Assembly (NCBI GenBank): GCA_020832365.1
Contig: JAFIEX010000008.1
Coordinates: 1 to 35,950, forward strand
Origin: Crocinitomicaceae bacterium
GTDB lineage: Bacteria > Bacteroidota > Bacteroidia > Flavobacteriales_D > Crocinitomicaceae
DNA length: 35,950 nucleotides
Direction of reading: 5' to 3'
The notes below the pieces were generated by a model, which saw only the letters and a list, made by a program, of their open reading frames with translations, did not search any database and was not told the origin of the DNA. Shown here one piece after another: positions 1-8,610 of this stretch (positions are counted from its first letter, which is position 1; every line of letters begins with the position of its first letter). The translations under genes and the position numbers were made by a program.

Positions 1-47
1 CTTTCTTTAATATATGGATTATAAACTTTTAACTGTGTCATTTTCAT
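1..47 (-). CDS. possible 5' end of a CDS leaving the window (MKMTQLKVYNPYIKE...)
   Basis: Minus-strand ATG at 47..45 with an open frame to the window edge; only 15 codons visible. Confidence 0.3.
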   Translation of the reverse strand, partial: MKMTQLKVYNPYIKE

Positions 48-369
48 TATTGTTTTTCTGATTTTTTTTCAAGAATCGAACACTAAATTAACTATTTAAT
101 GTAAATAAAACATCACCTGGACACCATCCTACTCTTTTATGCGCTGTTCAAACTTTAAAACTATATTGTTTTAAAAAGGTTAAATCATTGTATAAGTTAG
201 CACAACCGCTTTTAAATTTTTAAAAACCAAGTTATTTCGATTGTATTGATATATTATTTTGTAGTTAAAATTAGTTTTTCATTCACGTTAACTATGCTAA
301 TTTAATTTTAGTTCGAAGGGTTTCATAGAGTAAAAGCTGTTAAAAGATTTATCTAATCAATCCTCTCTC

Positions 370-1701
370 CTACTCAAATCTTAAAGATTCTTTATACAAA
401 TATTTTTTCTGAATAGACCCAAATGGTCGATAGATGTAATATACTTCATTATCATAAACAGCCACTTTTTCAACATAGCGATAAAATAACGTCATGACTG
501 AAGACAATGAGCCATCATGGGGGTGCAATTCTCTGATATGGCTGTAACCCGCTTTATCATAAAGAAGGTAGGCCTTTTCTGTTATAGGGTCTTGCAAAAC
601 AACTCTTCTCCAACCAGTTTTTCGTTTATCCAGGTGGTAATTAATTGCGATGCTATCCACCAACTCAATCTCGCTATCAATGGTAAACTTATACAATTGA
701 TTTTTATAATGATCGCTGATATAAGCAGTGTCACATTGCCTAAAAAATGGCACGAATGGCGGCTCATAGTATAAGGAGTTTGTGAAAACAGCTGCCCCAA
801 CCCAAACTTCACGATCAATTCCAGATGCAATCTCCATGTCCCATGCCCAAAGTTTGGTGCGCACATCAACATACTTGTATTCTGCCCTGTAGTGCTCCAT
901 TATTTCAGCATCCTCGACATAAAGTAAGTTTTTATAACTGCTATCTTTTTTATCCACAGCAAAGTAATCTACAGCCGGATAAAGCGGATTATAATTTGAG
1001 AAAAATACTTTTTCAGAGTATTCTGATGCTATTGGTTTAATTTTTTCTTCGTAATAAGTTTGGTCAATTTTTTGTATTCCAATATCTCCAACAGTATGTA
1101 CCAAATAATTTGCATCTTCTGTCTTTAAATATATTCTACCTAAATAGTCTTTTTCCAAATGACTTGCTAGCGATGGACAACGCATTACTCTATCTGTATT
1201 ACCTTCTTTACGCAGGATTATCTTTGCTGATTTAGGAAGTTTTTTTTCATAAACCAATAGTACCAACTGTCCCAAAGTATCCATTTCAAAATCTGCGACA
1301 TGCTCTTCCTCACTACTGTATACAATAGCTGGTTGGTAATAGGCGCGAATATCAACAACATCTAAATCCTGACCAGTAAATTGAATGTAAAAATTTAAGT
1401 TCACCAATCCTCTTTTAATATTTTTTTCTGTTATTCTGAAGAGTGTATCTATTGGCAAATAATACTTAGAATTAATGCGAATATGTAAGTTTTCTCCAGC
1501 CGAAACATTCCATTTATATTCATCATTACTTCTAACAGAATCAGCAAAATAAAGCACTTTACCTTTACTAATAGTTACATAAAAATCTTCCATAAGAACC
1601 TCTTGTTTGGGATCATTGAAATTCCATCGAAATGTGATTTCTTTCTGTCCTAGTACAAAGACAGAAAACAATTGAATGATGCACACTACTCCCCACTTCA
1701 T
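370..1701 (-). CDS. secreted hypothetical protein, 443 aa
   Basis: Long ORF with N-terminal signal peptide (MKWGVVCIIQLFSVFVLGQ); no family recognised. Confidence 0.8.
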   Translation of the reverse strand: MKWGVVCIIQLFSVFVLGQKEITFRWNFNDPKQEVLMEDFYVTISKGKVLYFADSVRSNDEYKWNVSAGENLHIRINSKYYLPIDTLFRITEKNIKRGLVNLNFYIQFTGQDLDVVDIRAYYQPAIVYSSEEEHVADFEMDTLGQLVLLVYEKKLPKSAKIILRKEGNTDRVMRCPSLASHLEKDYLGRIYLKTEDANYLVHTVGDIGIQKIDQTYYEEKIKPIASEYSEKVFFSNYNPLYPAVDYFAVDKKDSSYKNLLYVEDAEIMEHYRAEYKYVDVRTKLWAWDMEIASGIDREVWVGAAVFTNSLYYEPPFVPFFRQCDTAYISDHYKNQLYKFTIDSEIELVDSIAINYHLDKRKTGWRRVVLQDPITEKAYLLYDKAGYSHIRELHPHDGSLSSVMTLFYRYVEKVAVYDNEVYYIYRPFGSIQKKYLYKESLRFE

Positions 1702-1841
1702 AATACTAATTTAAAAATTTAGTCTATCAATCACAAATGAGATGCATTAGAAAATAATTTCCATAACTTAAATTTTTTTTTGTAAATAAACTTTAACCTT
1801 TTTTACTTTTTACAATGCATTGAACAGCATAAATTTGTCTA

Positions 1842-2567
1842 ATGGTGCGATGTGCTTGGATATTAATGATTCTCTATTTGATTAGTAGTCAACTTTATGC
1901 ACAAAAATGTCAACAGGTGCATTTACATGGCCAAGTTATAGATAGTACAAATTTCACAGATTATAGAAAATGTATCTTTAAGAATCATAGTGCCAATAGT
2001 GGTATTCACATTAAAGAAAACGGCAATTTTAGAGGTATTGCTAAAGAAGGTGATTTGCTTTCCTTAGCCTGTCGTGATTGTGAAAGTATTAGTTTTTATG
2101 TCACAAACCAAGATGGGAATTGCAACATGGATACTATATTAACCATCATTAATCAAAAAGTTCAAGAATTCGAAGATGTGAGTGTTTATCCTAGTTACAG
2201 CTTACAAGCTATAGGTGCGCAAAGAAAAGTACTTGCTCTGGAAACAGCACCAAAAATGGGTACATTAGAAAGTATTCAAAGTCCTATAACGGCAATTTAC
2301 AATAGGTATAGTAAACAAGCGAAGACCAAAGAAAAAATTCGAGATTTACAGTTTGCTTTTCAAAAAGAGAAAATTTTAACGCAATATGTGCATACTTATT
2401 TATCGCATCAATTCCTCAAAATCCCTGCTCATTTGGTAGATGCTTTTATCGCTTTTATTGACGTAGATTTAGAATTTCTTAGAACTTCTAATGAGTATAG
2501 TCTGATGCTTGAAATTCAAAAGCAAAGTCTTGTTTTCTTAAAACTTTATCAAACAGATAAACCATAA
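1842..2567 (+). CDS. secreted hypothetical protein, 241 aa
   Basis: ORF with signal peptide (MVRCAWILMILYLISSQLYAQ); divergent from 370..1701; 3' end overlaps the convergent regulator gene. Confidence 0.75.
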   Translation: MVRCAWILMILYLISSQLYAQKCQQVHLHGQVIDSTNFTDYRKCIFKNHSANSGIHIKENGNFRGIAKEGDLLSLACRDCESISFYVTNQDGNCNMDTILTIINQKVQEFEDVSVYPSYSLQAIGAQRKVLALETAPKMGTLESIQSPITAIYNRYSKQAKTKEKIRDLQFAFQKEKILTQYVHTYLSHQFLKIPAHLVDAFIAFIDVDLEFLRTSNEYSLMLEIQKQSLVFLKLYQTDKP

Positions 2568-3568
2568 TTTCCCATCATTTGCTTCAGTCGTCTTTGTATT
2601 TCTTCTCGCATAAAAGCAGGTTGAATTATTTCTAAGGCACCTCCATAACTTAAGATTTCACGATAAAGTTCTTCTGATACGGAAACAAATAAAGAAAAAG
2701 TCACACGTTTTTTCCCCTCTTTCTCTTTTAACTGACTATTATGAAATGGTTGAGAATCAATATATTTTGCCGCAATTTTTTCAGCTTTAAAGATGATTTT
2801 CTGAGGCGCTGCATTATTGGCAGTTATTCCGATAGCGTGTTTGAAAAATAAATCTGGATCAAAATCATGGGGTTTATGACCGTTTTCATTTGAAACTGCA
2901 ACATCATCCATTCGATCTAAAGCATAAGTAATGATTGCCTCTTTCACATGGTCATAGGAGATTAAATACCAGCGATTGCGATATTCTTTCAGCAAAAGCG
3001 GCGTTACCATCCTTCTTTTCCTTTGTTGTGTTAAAAAACTTTCATATTCAAAATAAACAACGACATTAGCTTGAATGGCGTCTAACAAATCTTTTAAAAA
3101 CTCACTTCCGGTGTTCACTGTACCTGTTTCAAACTGAATAATATTTTCATGAACTCCACCTGTTTGCTCATCTGAAGCACTAATTCGATCGATAATTTTC
3201 CCCAGGCTGAACTCGAATTCTTTGAACAACTCCGCATCTTTAAATTGCGATAAAGTGGACGCGGCAAATTTTATAGCATCTAATTCGTCGCGAGTAAGCG
3301 GTATCTCATTAATAGAGAAATTTGGGTCTGCGTAATAATATCCCTTAAATTTTTTACTATATCTAATAGGAGCATCATGTTCCATTCGCATGGCAAACAA
3401 ATCCTTTTCGATAGTAGAATCGCAAATGTGCAAACCATCTGGAGAACCAAATAAATTTTCCTCGCAAGCGTGTCTTAAATCTTGCTTGGTAGGATAAGGT
3501 TTATAATTATTTCTTAAACATTTATCTATGATTCTGTAACGAATGAGCGCGTTTTTAATATGTGGCAT
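2549..3568 (-). CDS. WYL-domain transcriptional regulator
   Basis: N-terminal HTH-like region and WYL-type core (VYFEYES...RRMVTPLLLKEYRNRWYLISYD). Confidence 0.85.
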   Translation of the reverse strand: MPHIKNALIRYRIIDKCLRNNYKPYPTKQDLRHACEENLFGSPDGLHICDSTIEKDLFAMRMEHDAPIRYSKKFKGYYYADPNFSINEIPLTRDELDAIKFAASTLSQFKDAELFKEFEFSLGKIIDRISASDEQTGGVHENIIQFETGTVNTGSEFLKDLLDAIQANVVVYFEYESFLTQQRKRRMVTPLLLKEYRNRWYLISYDHVKEAIITYALDRMDDVAVSNENGHKPHDFDPDLFFKHAIGITANNAAPQKIIFKAEKIAAKYIDSQPFHNSQLKEKEGKKRVTFSLFVSVSEELYREILSYGGALEIIQPAFMREEIQRRLKQMMGNYGLSV

Positions 3569-3641
3569 AATAATAAATTTTAAAAAAGCGATTAAATTAA
3601 AGTTTTTGCGCTTACTAACGTTATTTTTGTGAACAAATTAA

Positions 3642-4265
3642 TTGAAGGATATGAAGAAGCATTTGATTATAGTTACTTTATTGGTATTAGGATTAATATA
3701 TGCTTGCACTAACAGCAATTCGCCAGAGGAATTGAGAGAAAAATTAATTTCTGGAGAGTTTGACGCTTATCATTCACTTCCCCAATTACCTTGTGACAGT
3801 CTGACTATTGATGAGAAAGGCAAATATCATTTAGGAGATACGCTTTTTACTGGAGTCTGCTTTACAAATTATGAAAACATAGCAGCTAAACTAGAAATAC
3901 GACAAATATTTCAAGGAGAACTGCATGGTTATAGAATGATGTTATCACCAAAAGGAGATACTTTATCGCTAAATTTGTATAATCATGGCAAATTAATTAG
4001 AGCTTCCATTGGTGAAAACGAGCGAGTTAATTGTGACTCTTTGGAGGTTTTTACCAATGATCAGGGTAAAGAAGTACGTTTTTATTTTGGAGAGCCATAT
4101 ACAGGTATCTGCGAACGCTATTACTCAGATATAGATACTACAGCTATTTACATGCGTGCCAATTATCGCAATGGATTACCAGAAGGCGATTTAATTATTT
4201 TTGATAGAGCTGGTAACGAGATATTGCGAGAAACATTTGTGAGAGGTGAAAAACTAGGGAATTAG
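3642..4265 (+). CDS. lipoprotein with MORN-like (YwqK-type) repeats
   Basis: Lipobox-like LGLIYAC; repeated 'YFGEPYTGICERYY...YRNGLPEGDLIIFDRAGNE' type motifs. Confidence 0.7.
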   Translation: MKDMKKHLIIVTLLVLGLIYACTNSNSPEELREKLISGEFDAYHSLPQLPCDSLTIDEKGKYHLGDTLFTGVCFTNYENIAAKLEIRQIFQGELHGYRMMLSPKGDTLSLNLYNHGKLIRASIGENERVNCDSLEVFTNDQGKEVRFYFGEPYTGICERYYSDIDTTAIYMRANYRNGLPEGDLIIFDRAGNEILRETFVRGEKLGN

Positions 4266-4506
4266 TAAAGTTAATTTTGGGTATTAGCTTCTAATTCTGT
4301 GCAACTAAATTCCATTTTACTCCTCACACCTGAAAACCGTCAATTCTAAACATTTTTTTTTAATTTGATAATCAGCAACTTAACACTTATACTGTAGCTA
4401 AATTAATAAGGACTCAAATAATTTCGAGGATTAAATGACATATGACTTGTAATTTGGAGTTATTTTTAAAGACTTGACAAGGATAAATCAGTTCATGTTT
4501 TTACTG

Positions 4507-4535
4507 TTGCTTTTTTTGGAATTATTTTAACTTTG
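4507..4535 (+). promoter_or_regulatory. candidate Bacteroidetes sigma-A promoter for purM
   Basis: TTG (4507-4509), 18-nt spacer, TAACTTTG (4528-4535), matching TTG/TTTG-N17..23-TAnnTTTG. Confidence 0.55.
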
Positions 4536-4551
4536 TAGCTTAAATAGAAAT

Positions 4552-5724
4552 ATGGCAGACCAACGATACAATCAGCGCGGTGTTTCCGCTGGAAAGGAAG
4601 ATGTGCACAATGCTATCGCAAATTTGGATAAAGGGCTGTTTCCGAAAGCTTTTTGTAAAATTGTCCCCGACATGCTCACAGGCTCTGAAGACCACTGTGT
4701 AGTTATGCATGCTGATGGTGCAGGCACCAAATCATCCTTGGCATACATGTATTGGAAAGAAACAGGTGATTTAAGTGTATGGAAAGGCATTGCCCAAGAT
4801 GCTTTAATCATGAATTTGGACGACTTGCTTTGTGTTGGCGCGACAGATAATATTTTGGTATCTTCAACCATCGGCAGAAATAAAAATGTAATTCCAGGTG
4901 AAGTTATTGCTGCTATCATTAACGGAACAGAAGAATTATTGGCAGACTTAAGAAGCCTAGGTATTGGCATTTACGCCACTGGAGGAGAAACTGCGGATGT
5001 AGGAGATTTAGTTCGCACAATTATTGTAGATTCTACCGTTGTATGTAGAATGAAAAGAGCAGATGTAATTTCAAACCATCGCATTGCTCCTGGAAATGTC
5101 ATTATAGGCCTTTCTTCCTTTGGTCAAGCAAGCTATGAAAAAGAATACAATGGTGGAATGGGGTCAAATGGATTAACTTCTGCAAGACATGATGTTTTTA
5201 GTCATGAGCTGGCCAAAAAATACCCAGAAAGCTTTGACCCAAGCATACCGAAGGAACTGGTTTATAGTGGAAATTTTGATTTAACAGATGCTATTGCTGA
5301 AATTCCTTTAGATGCAGGTAAAATGGTACTTTCACCTACTAGGACTTATGCGCCAATCATTGTTGAAATATTAAAAAAATACCGTAAAGACATTCATGGA
5401 ATGGTGCATTGCAGTGGTGGTGCTCAAACTAAAGCATTACATTTTGTAGACAATGTACACATCATCAAAGACAGCCTCTTCCCTACTCCTGTATTATTTC
5501 AAAAAATTCAAGAAGCATCAGCTACTGATTGGAAAGAAATGTACAAGGTATTCAATATGGGACACAGAATGGAGTTGTATGTACCAGAGGAAATAGCAGC
5601 AGATATTATTAAAATTTCAGAAAGTTATAATGTTGCTGCACAAATTGTTGGTCGTGTTGAAGAAAGTCAAAATGGTAAAAAGTTAAGCATCCGTAGCGAA
5701 TACGGAGAATTCATTTACAATTAA
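4552..5724 (+). CDS. purM: phosphoribosylformylglycinamidine cyclo-ligase (AIR synthase)
   Basis: AIR synthase motifs (HADGAGTKSSLAY, DALIMNLDDLLCVGA, ATGGETADVGDLVRT). Confidence 0.92.
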   Translation: MADQRYNQRGVSAGKEDVHNAIANLDKGLFPKAFCKIVPDMLTGSEDHCVVMHADGAGTKSSLAYMYWKETGDLSVWKGIAQDALIMNLDDLLCVGATDNILVSSTIGRNKNVIPGEVIAAIINGTEELLADLRSLGIGIYATGGETADVGDLVRTIIVDSTVVCRMKRADVISNHRIAPGNVIIGLSSFGQASYEKEYNGGMGSNGLTSARHDVFSHELAKKYPESFDPSIPKELVYSGNFDLTDAIAEIPLDAGKMVLSPTRTYAPIIVEILKKYRKDIHGMVHCSGGAQTKALHFVDNVHIIKDSLFPTPVLFQKIQEASATDWKEMYKVFNMGHRMELYVPEEIAADIIKISESYNVAAQIVGRVEESQNGKKLSIRSEYGEFIYN

Positions 5725-5728
5725 TCAA

Positions 5729-6811
5729 ATGCAAGATTTATTAAAAAAATTAGAAGCAATTCACTATCGTTTTAAAGAAGTTGGTCAATTAATTACTGAC
5801 CCTGCTATCATATCTGATATGCAACGTTATGTGAAGCTTAATAAAGAATATAAAGATTTAGAAGAGCTCGATCAAATTTACCATAATTACAAAAATGTTT
5901 TGGATAACATAGCTTCTTCAAAAGCAATACTAACAGAGGAGGACGATCCAGAAATGAGGGAAATGGCTAAAATGGAGCTAGATGACTTGGAACATCAGCG
6001 TCCTGAGCTCGAAGAAAGAATTAAATTCATGCTTATCCCTAAAGATCCTGAGGATGATAAAAATGCCATTTTAGAATTACGTGCTGGAACAGGTGGTGAT
6101 GAAGCTTGTATTTTTGTAGAGGATGTATACCGCATGTATTCTATGTACTTCAAAGAAAAGGGCTGGAGTATTGAAGTAATCAACTCTAACGAAGGTGGAA
6201 CAAAAGGATACAAGGAAATTGCACTGAATATCACAGGTGAAGGAGTTTATGGCACATTGAAATTTGAATCAGGTGTACACCGAGTGCAGCGAGTTCCTGA
6301 AACAGAATCTCAAGGTCGCGTGCATACTTCAGCTATTACAGTGGCTGTTTTGCCAGAGGCTGAAGAAGTGGACGTGGAACTTAACATGACGGATGTTAAG
6401 AAAGATACTTTTAGGGCGTCAGGTGCCGGTGGTCAGCACGTTAACAAAACAGAATCTGCTATTCGTTTGACACACATTCCATCTGGAATCGTTGTCGAAT
6501 GTCAGGACGGAAGATCACAGCATAAAAACTTAGAAAAAGCGATTTCTGTGCTCCGCTCTAGATTGTACCAACAAGAATTAGAAAAAAAGCAATCAGAACG
6601 CGCTGAACAGCGTAAATCATTGGTTTCCACAGGTGATAGATCTGCAAAAATCAGAACCTATAACTATCCGCAAGGAAGAATTACTGATCATCGCATTAAC
6701 AAAACAATGTATAACCTTCCAACTTTTATGAACGGCGATATACAAGAAATGATTGATGCGCTAAAATTGGCAGAAAATGCCGAAAAATTAAAAGGCCAAG
6801 AGGTTATTTAG
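5729..6811 (+). CDS. prfA: peptide chain release factor 1
   Basis: GGQ motif (RASGAGGQHVNKTESAIRLTHIPSGIVVECQDGRSQHKN) and RF-1 N-terminal region; 4 nt after purM. Confidence 0.96.
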   Translation: MQDLLKKLEAIHYRFKEVGQLITDPAIISDMQRYVKLNKEYKDLEELDQIYHNYKNVLDNIASSKAILTEEDDPEMREMAKMELDDLEHQRPELEERIKFMLIPKDPEDDKNAILELRAGTGGDEACIFVEDVYRMYSMYFKEKGWSIEVINSNEGGTKGYKEIALNITGEGVYGTLKFESGVHRVQRVPETESQGRVHTSAITVAVLPEAEEVDVELNMTDVKKDTFRASGAGGQHVNKTESAIRLTHIPSGIVVECQDGRSQHKNLEKAISVLRSRLYQQELEKKQSERAEQRKSLVSTGDRSAKIRTYNYPQGRITDHRINKTMYNLPTFMNGDIQEMIDALKLAENAEKLKGQEVI

Positions 6812-6830
6812 TTTTTTAGTGCTCATGATT

Positions 6831-6860
6831 AAACTGAAGAGCGTTTACAGTTTATTTTTT
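6831..6860 (+). terminator. possible weak rho-independent terminator after prfA
   Basis: AAACTG ... CAGTTT followed by ATTTTTT. Confidence 0.35.
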
Positions 6861-6973
6861 CTATCCTAAGGTTATAAAATGTCTATACCTTTATTCCTTT
6901 TCTTGAAAATACGTTTAGGTATTAATTTAAAGCTAAGACTTAAAGAATAAACAGAAAAAAATTACTCTTTAGG

Positions 6974-7003
6974 TTGTAACTATTGTTAGCTTCACTCGTC
7001 TAT
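6974..7003 (+). promoter_or_regulatory. candidate ECF-sigma-dependent autoregulatory promoter
   Basis: TGTAAC (6975-6980), 16-nt spacer, CGTCTA (6997-7002), with ECF-like AAC / CGTC elements just upstream of the ECF sigma gene. Confidence 0.5.
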
Positions 7004-7008
7004 TAACT

Positions 7009-7497
7009 GTGAAAAGGTCTGAATACAATCAATTAGTGACTCAATGCAGTGATGGTTTGTACCGATATGCTTTAAAATTAACTGGCTCTGAGCAACACGC
7101 GCAGGACTTAGTTCAAGATGCTTATGAGAAAATTTGGTTGAAAAAATCAGAAATTAATTTTGAAAAAGGAAAATCCTATTTATTTCGAACCGTTCATAAT
7201 CTGTATATTGATTTTTACAGAAGGACCAAAATTATCAGGTTTGAAGGTGAAGATAAAGCAAAAAACGAAGTAACTTCAAACACCCTAACTATCGATTTAA
7301 ATGAGATATTAGAAAATGCTCTAAACCAATTAAATGAAATACAAAAATCAGCAGTCCTTTTGAGAGATTTTGAAGGGTACAATTATACTGAAATTGGTGA
7401 ACTATTAAACTTGAGTGAATCACAAGTGAAGGTCAATATATTCAGGGCAAGAAAAAAACTTCAAGAGATAATCGGTAAAATTGAAACAGTGTTATGA
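7009..7497 (+). CDS. ECF-type RNA polymerase sigma factor
   Basis: Sigma70 r2 (YALKLTGSEQHAQDLVQDAYEKIWL) and r4 (YNYTEIGELLNLSESQVKVNIFRARKKLQEII); GTG start. Confidence 0.9.
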   Translation: MKRSEYNQLVTQCSDGLYRYALKLTGSEQHAQDLVQDAYEKIWLKKSEINFEKGKSYLFRTVHNLYIDFYRRTKIIRFEGEDKAKNEVTSNTLTIDLNEILENALNQLNEIQKSAVLLRDFEGYNYTEIGELLNLSESQVKVNIFRARKKLQEIIGKIETVL

Positions 7498-8558
7498 AAA
7501 TTACATTAGAAAATTACGAAGCGTTTTTACTTGACTCCCTTGAAAGTAATTTATCACCAGAGGACACTGCTGATTTAAGGTATTTTCTGGCAAAACATCC
7601 TGAATTAAAGATTGATGAAGATTTAACAATTCACCGTTTATATCCATCAGATGATATCACACATCCAAATACCAAAAACTTATTATTCGATCAAATAAAC
7701 GAACATAACTACCACCATTTTTACATTGCATATTGGGAAGATGAATTATCCAAAAAAGATAAAAATACAGTTGAACATTGGCTAAATGAACATCCTGAAT
7801 ACTTGAAGGAATTTGAAAAATACAGTAACTGTTTATTGGCTCCAGATATGAATATCATTTATCCCAATAAAGAGTTACTTTATCAAAATATTGGTATTAA
7901 CAAGAGATTATTATATAAAATAGGGACTGCAGCAAGTTTCATTGGATTTCTTGTATTATACTTACTCTTCAATAATTCAGTGGAATTAGCCCCAAAGTAT
8001 GTTCAACTTGAGAATGAAATCTACAAATTGAAAATAGAAAGTCAAGTTAATGAAAATATTTCTGAAAACCCATTTAGCATTGCTCCTTTGGATACTGATA
8101 GCATCGAAAAGTCTGACGGTTTCAAAAAAAATCAAATAAATGGGACAACAACAATGATAACTCCTGAAAATTTTACCCCTTCCTTTAATTCAATTATTGA
8201 TTTAAATGAAAGCAACGATATTCTAAACCCTTTAACAGCATTAAATATACCCATGCCATTCAATGAGATCAACTTAGAATACATCGATTTCTCATTTTAT
8301 GGAGCTGAGTTCATAGCGTCTTCTGACCTAGCATACAAATCCAACAACGTAATAAGTGGAATAGTTCAAAGAGGGCTTGCTGCTTATCGCAAACCAAAAA
8401 TGCCAGAAAATATTCCAGAAATACCAGCTTCTATAAAATCATTTCCTAAAAGAATCCAACAGGCCAGTTATTTGGCGCAAGATGAAGTAGATGTGAAGGT
8501 TATCAGATTTCGTTTCATGGGAATTAACGTTGAACACACAAAAGTGATAGAAGATTAA
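7494..8558 (+). CDS. putative membrane anti-sigma factor with duplicated N-terminal module
   Basis: ATGA overlap with the sigma gene; single TM (IGTAASFIGFLVLYLLF); two related ~60-aa N-terminal repeats. Confidence 0.7.
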   Translation: MKITLENYEAFLLDSLESNLSPEDTADLRYFLAKHPELKIDEDLTIHRLYPSDDITHPNTKNLLFDQINEHNYHHFYIAYWEDELSKKDKNTVEHWLNEHPEYLKEFEKYSNCLLAPDMNIIYPNKELLYQNIGINKRLLYKIGTAASFIGFLVLYLLFNNSVELAPKYVQLENEIYKLKIESQVNENISENPFSIAPLDTDSIEKSDGFKKNQINGTTTMITPENFTPSFNSIIDLNESNDILNPLTALNIPMPFNEINLEYIDFSFYGAEFIASSDLAYKSNNVISGIVQRGLAAYRKPKMPENIPEIPASIKSFPKRIQQASYLAQDEVDVKVIRFRFMGINVEHTKVIED

Positions 8559-8610
8559 GAATAATTTGTTTTATCAAGCAATTTTATAGAAATTTGTTGT
8601 AAATCATTAC

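Noticed and set aside
950-958. TTATCCACA DnaA box
   Set aside because: Isolated and inside a coding region; expected by chance in AT-rich DNA.
517-1040. ORFs 517..774 (+), 582..872 (-), 825..1040 (+)
   Set aside because: They lie inside the 443-aa minus-strand ORF in other frames and lack domain-like composition.
2549-3568. WYL regulator as marker of a phage-defence island
   Set aside because: WYL proteins can accompany defence systems, but no nuclease, helicase, methyltransferase or CRISPR genes are nearby.
4572-6234. ORFs 4572..4970 (-) and 5995..6234 (-)
   Set aside because: Antisense shadows of purM and prfA.
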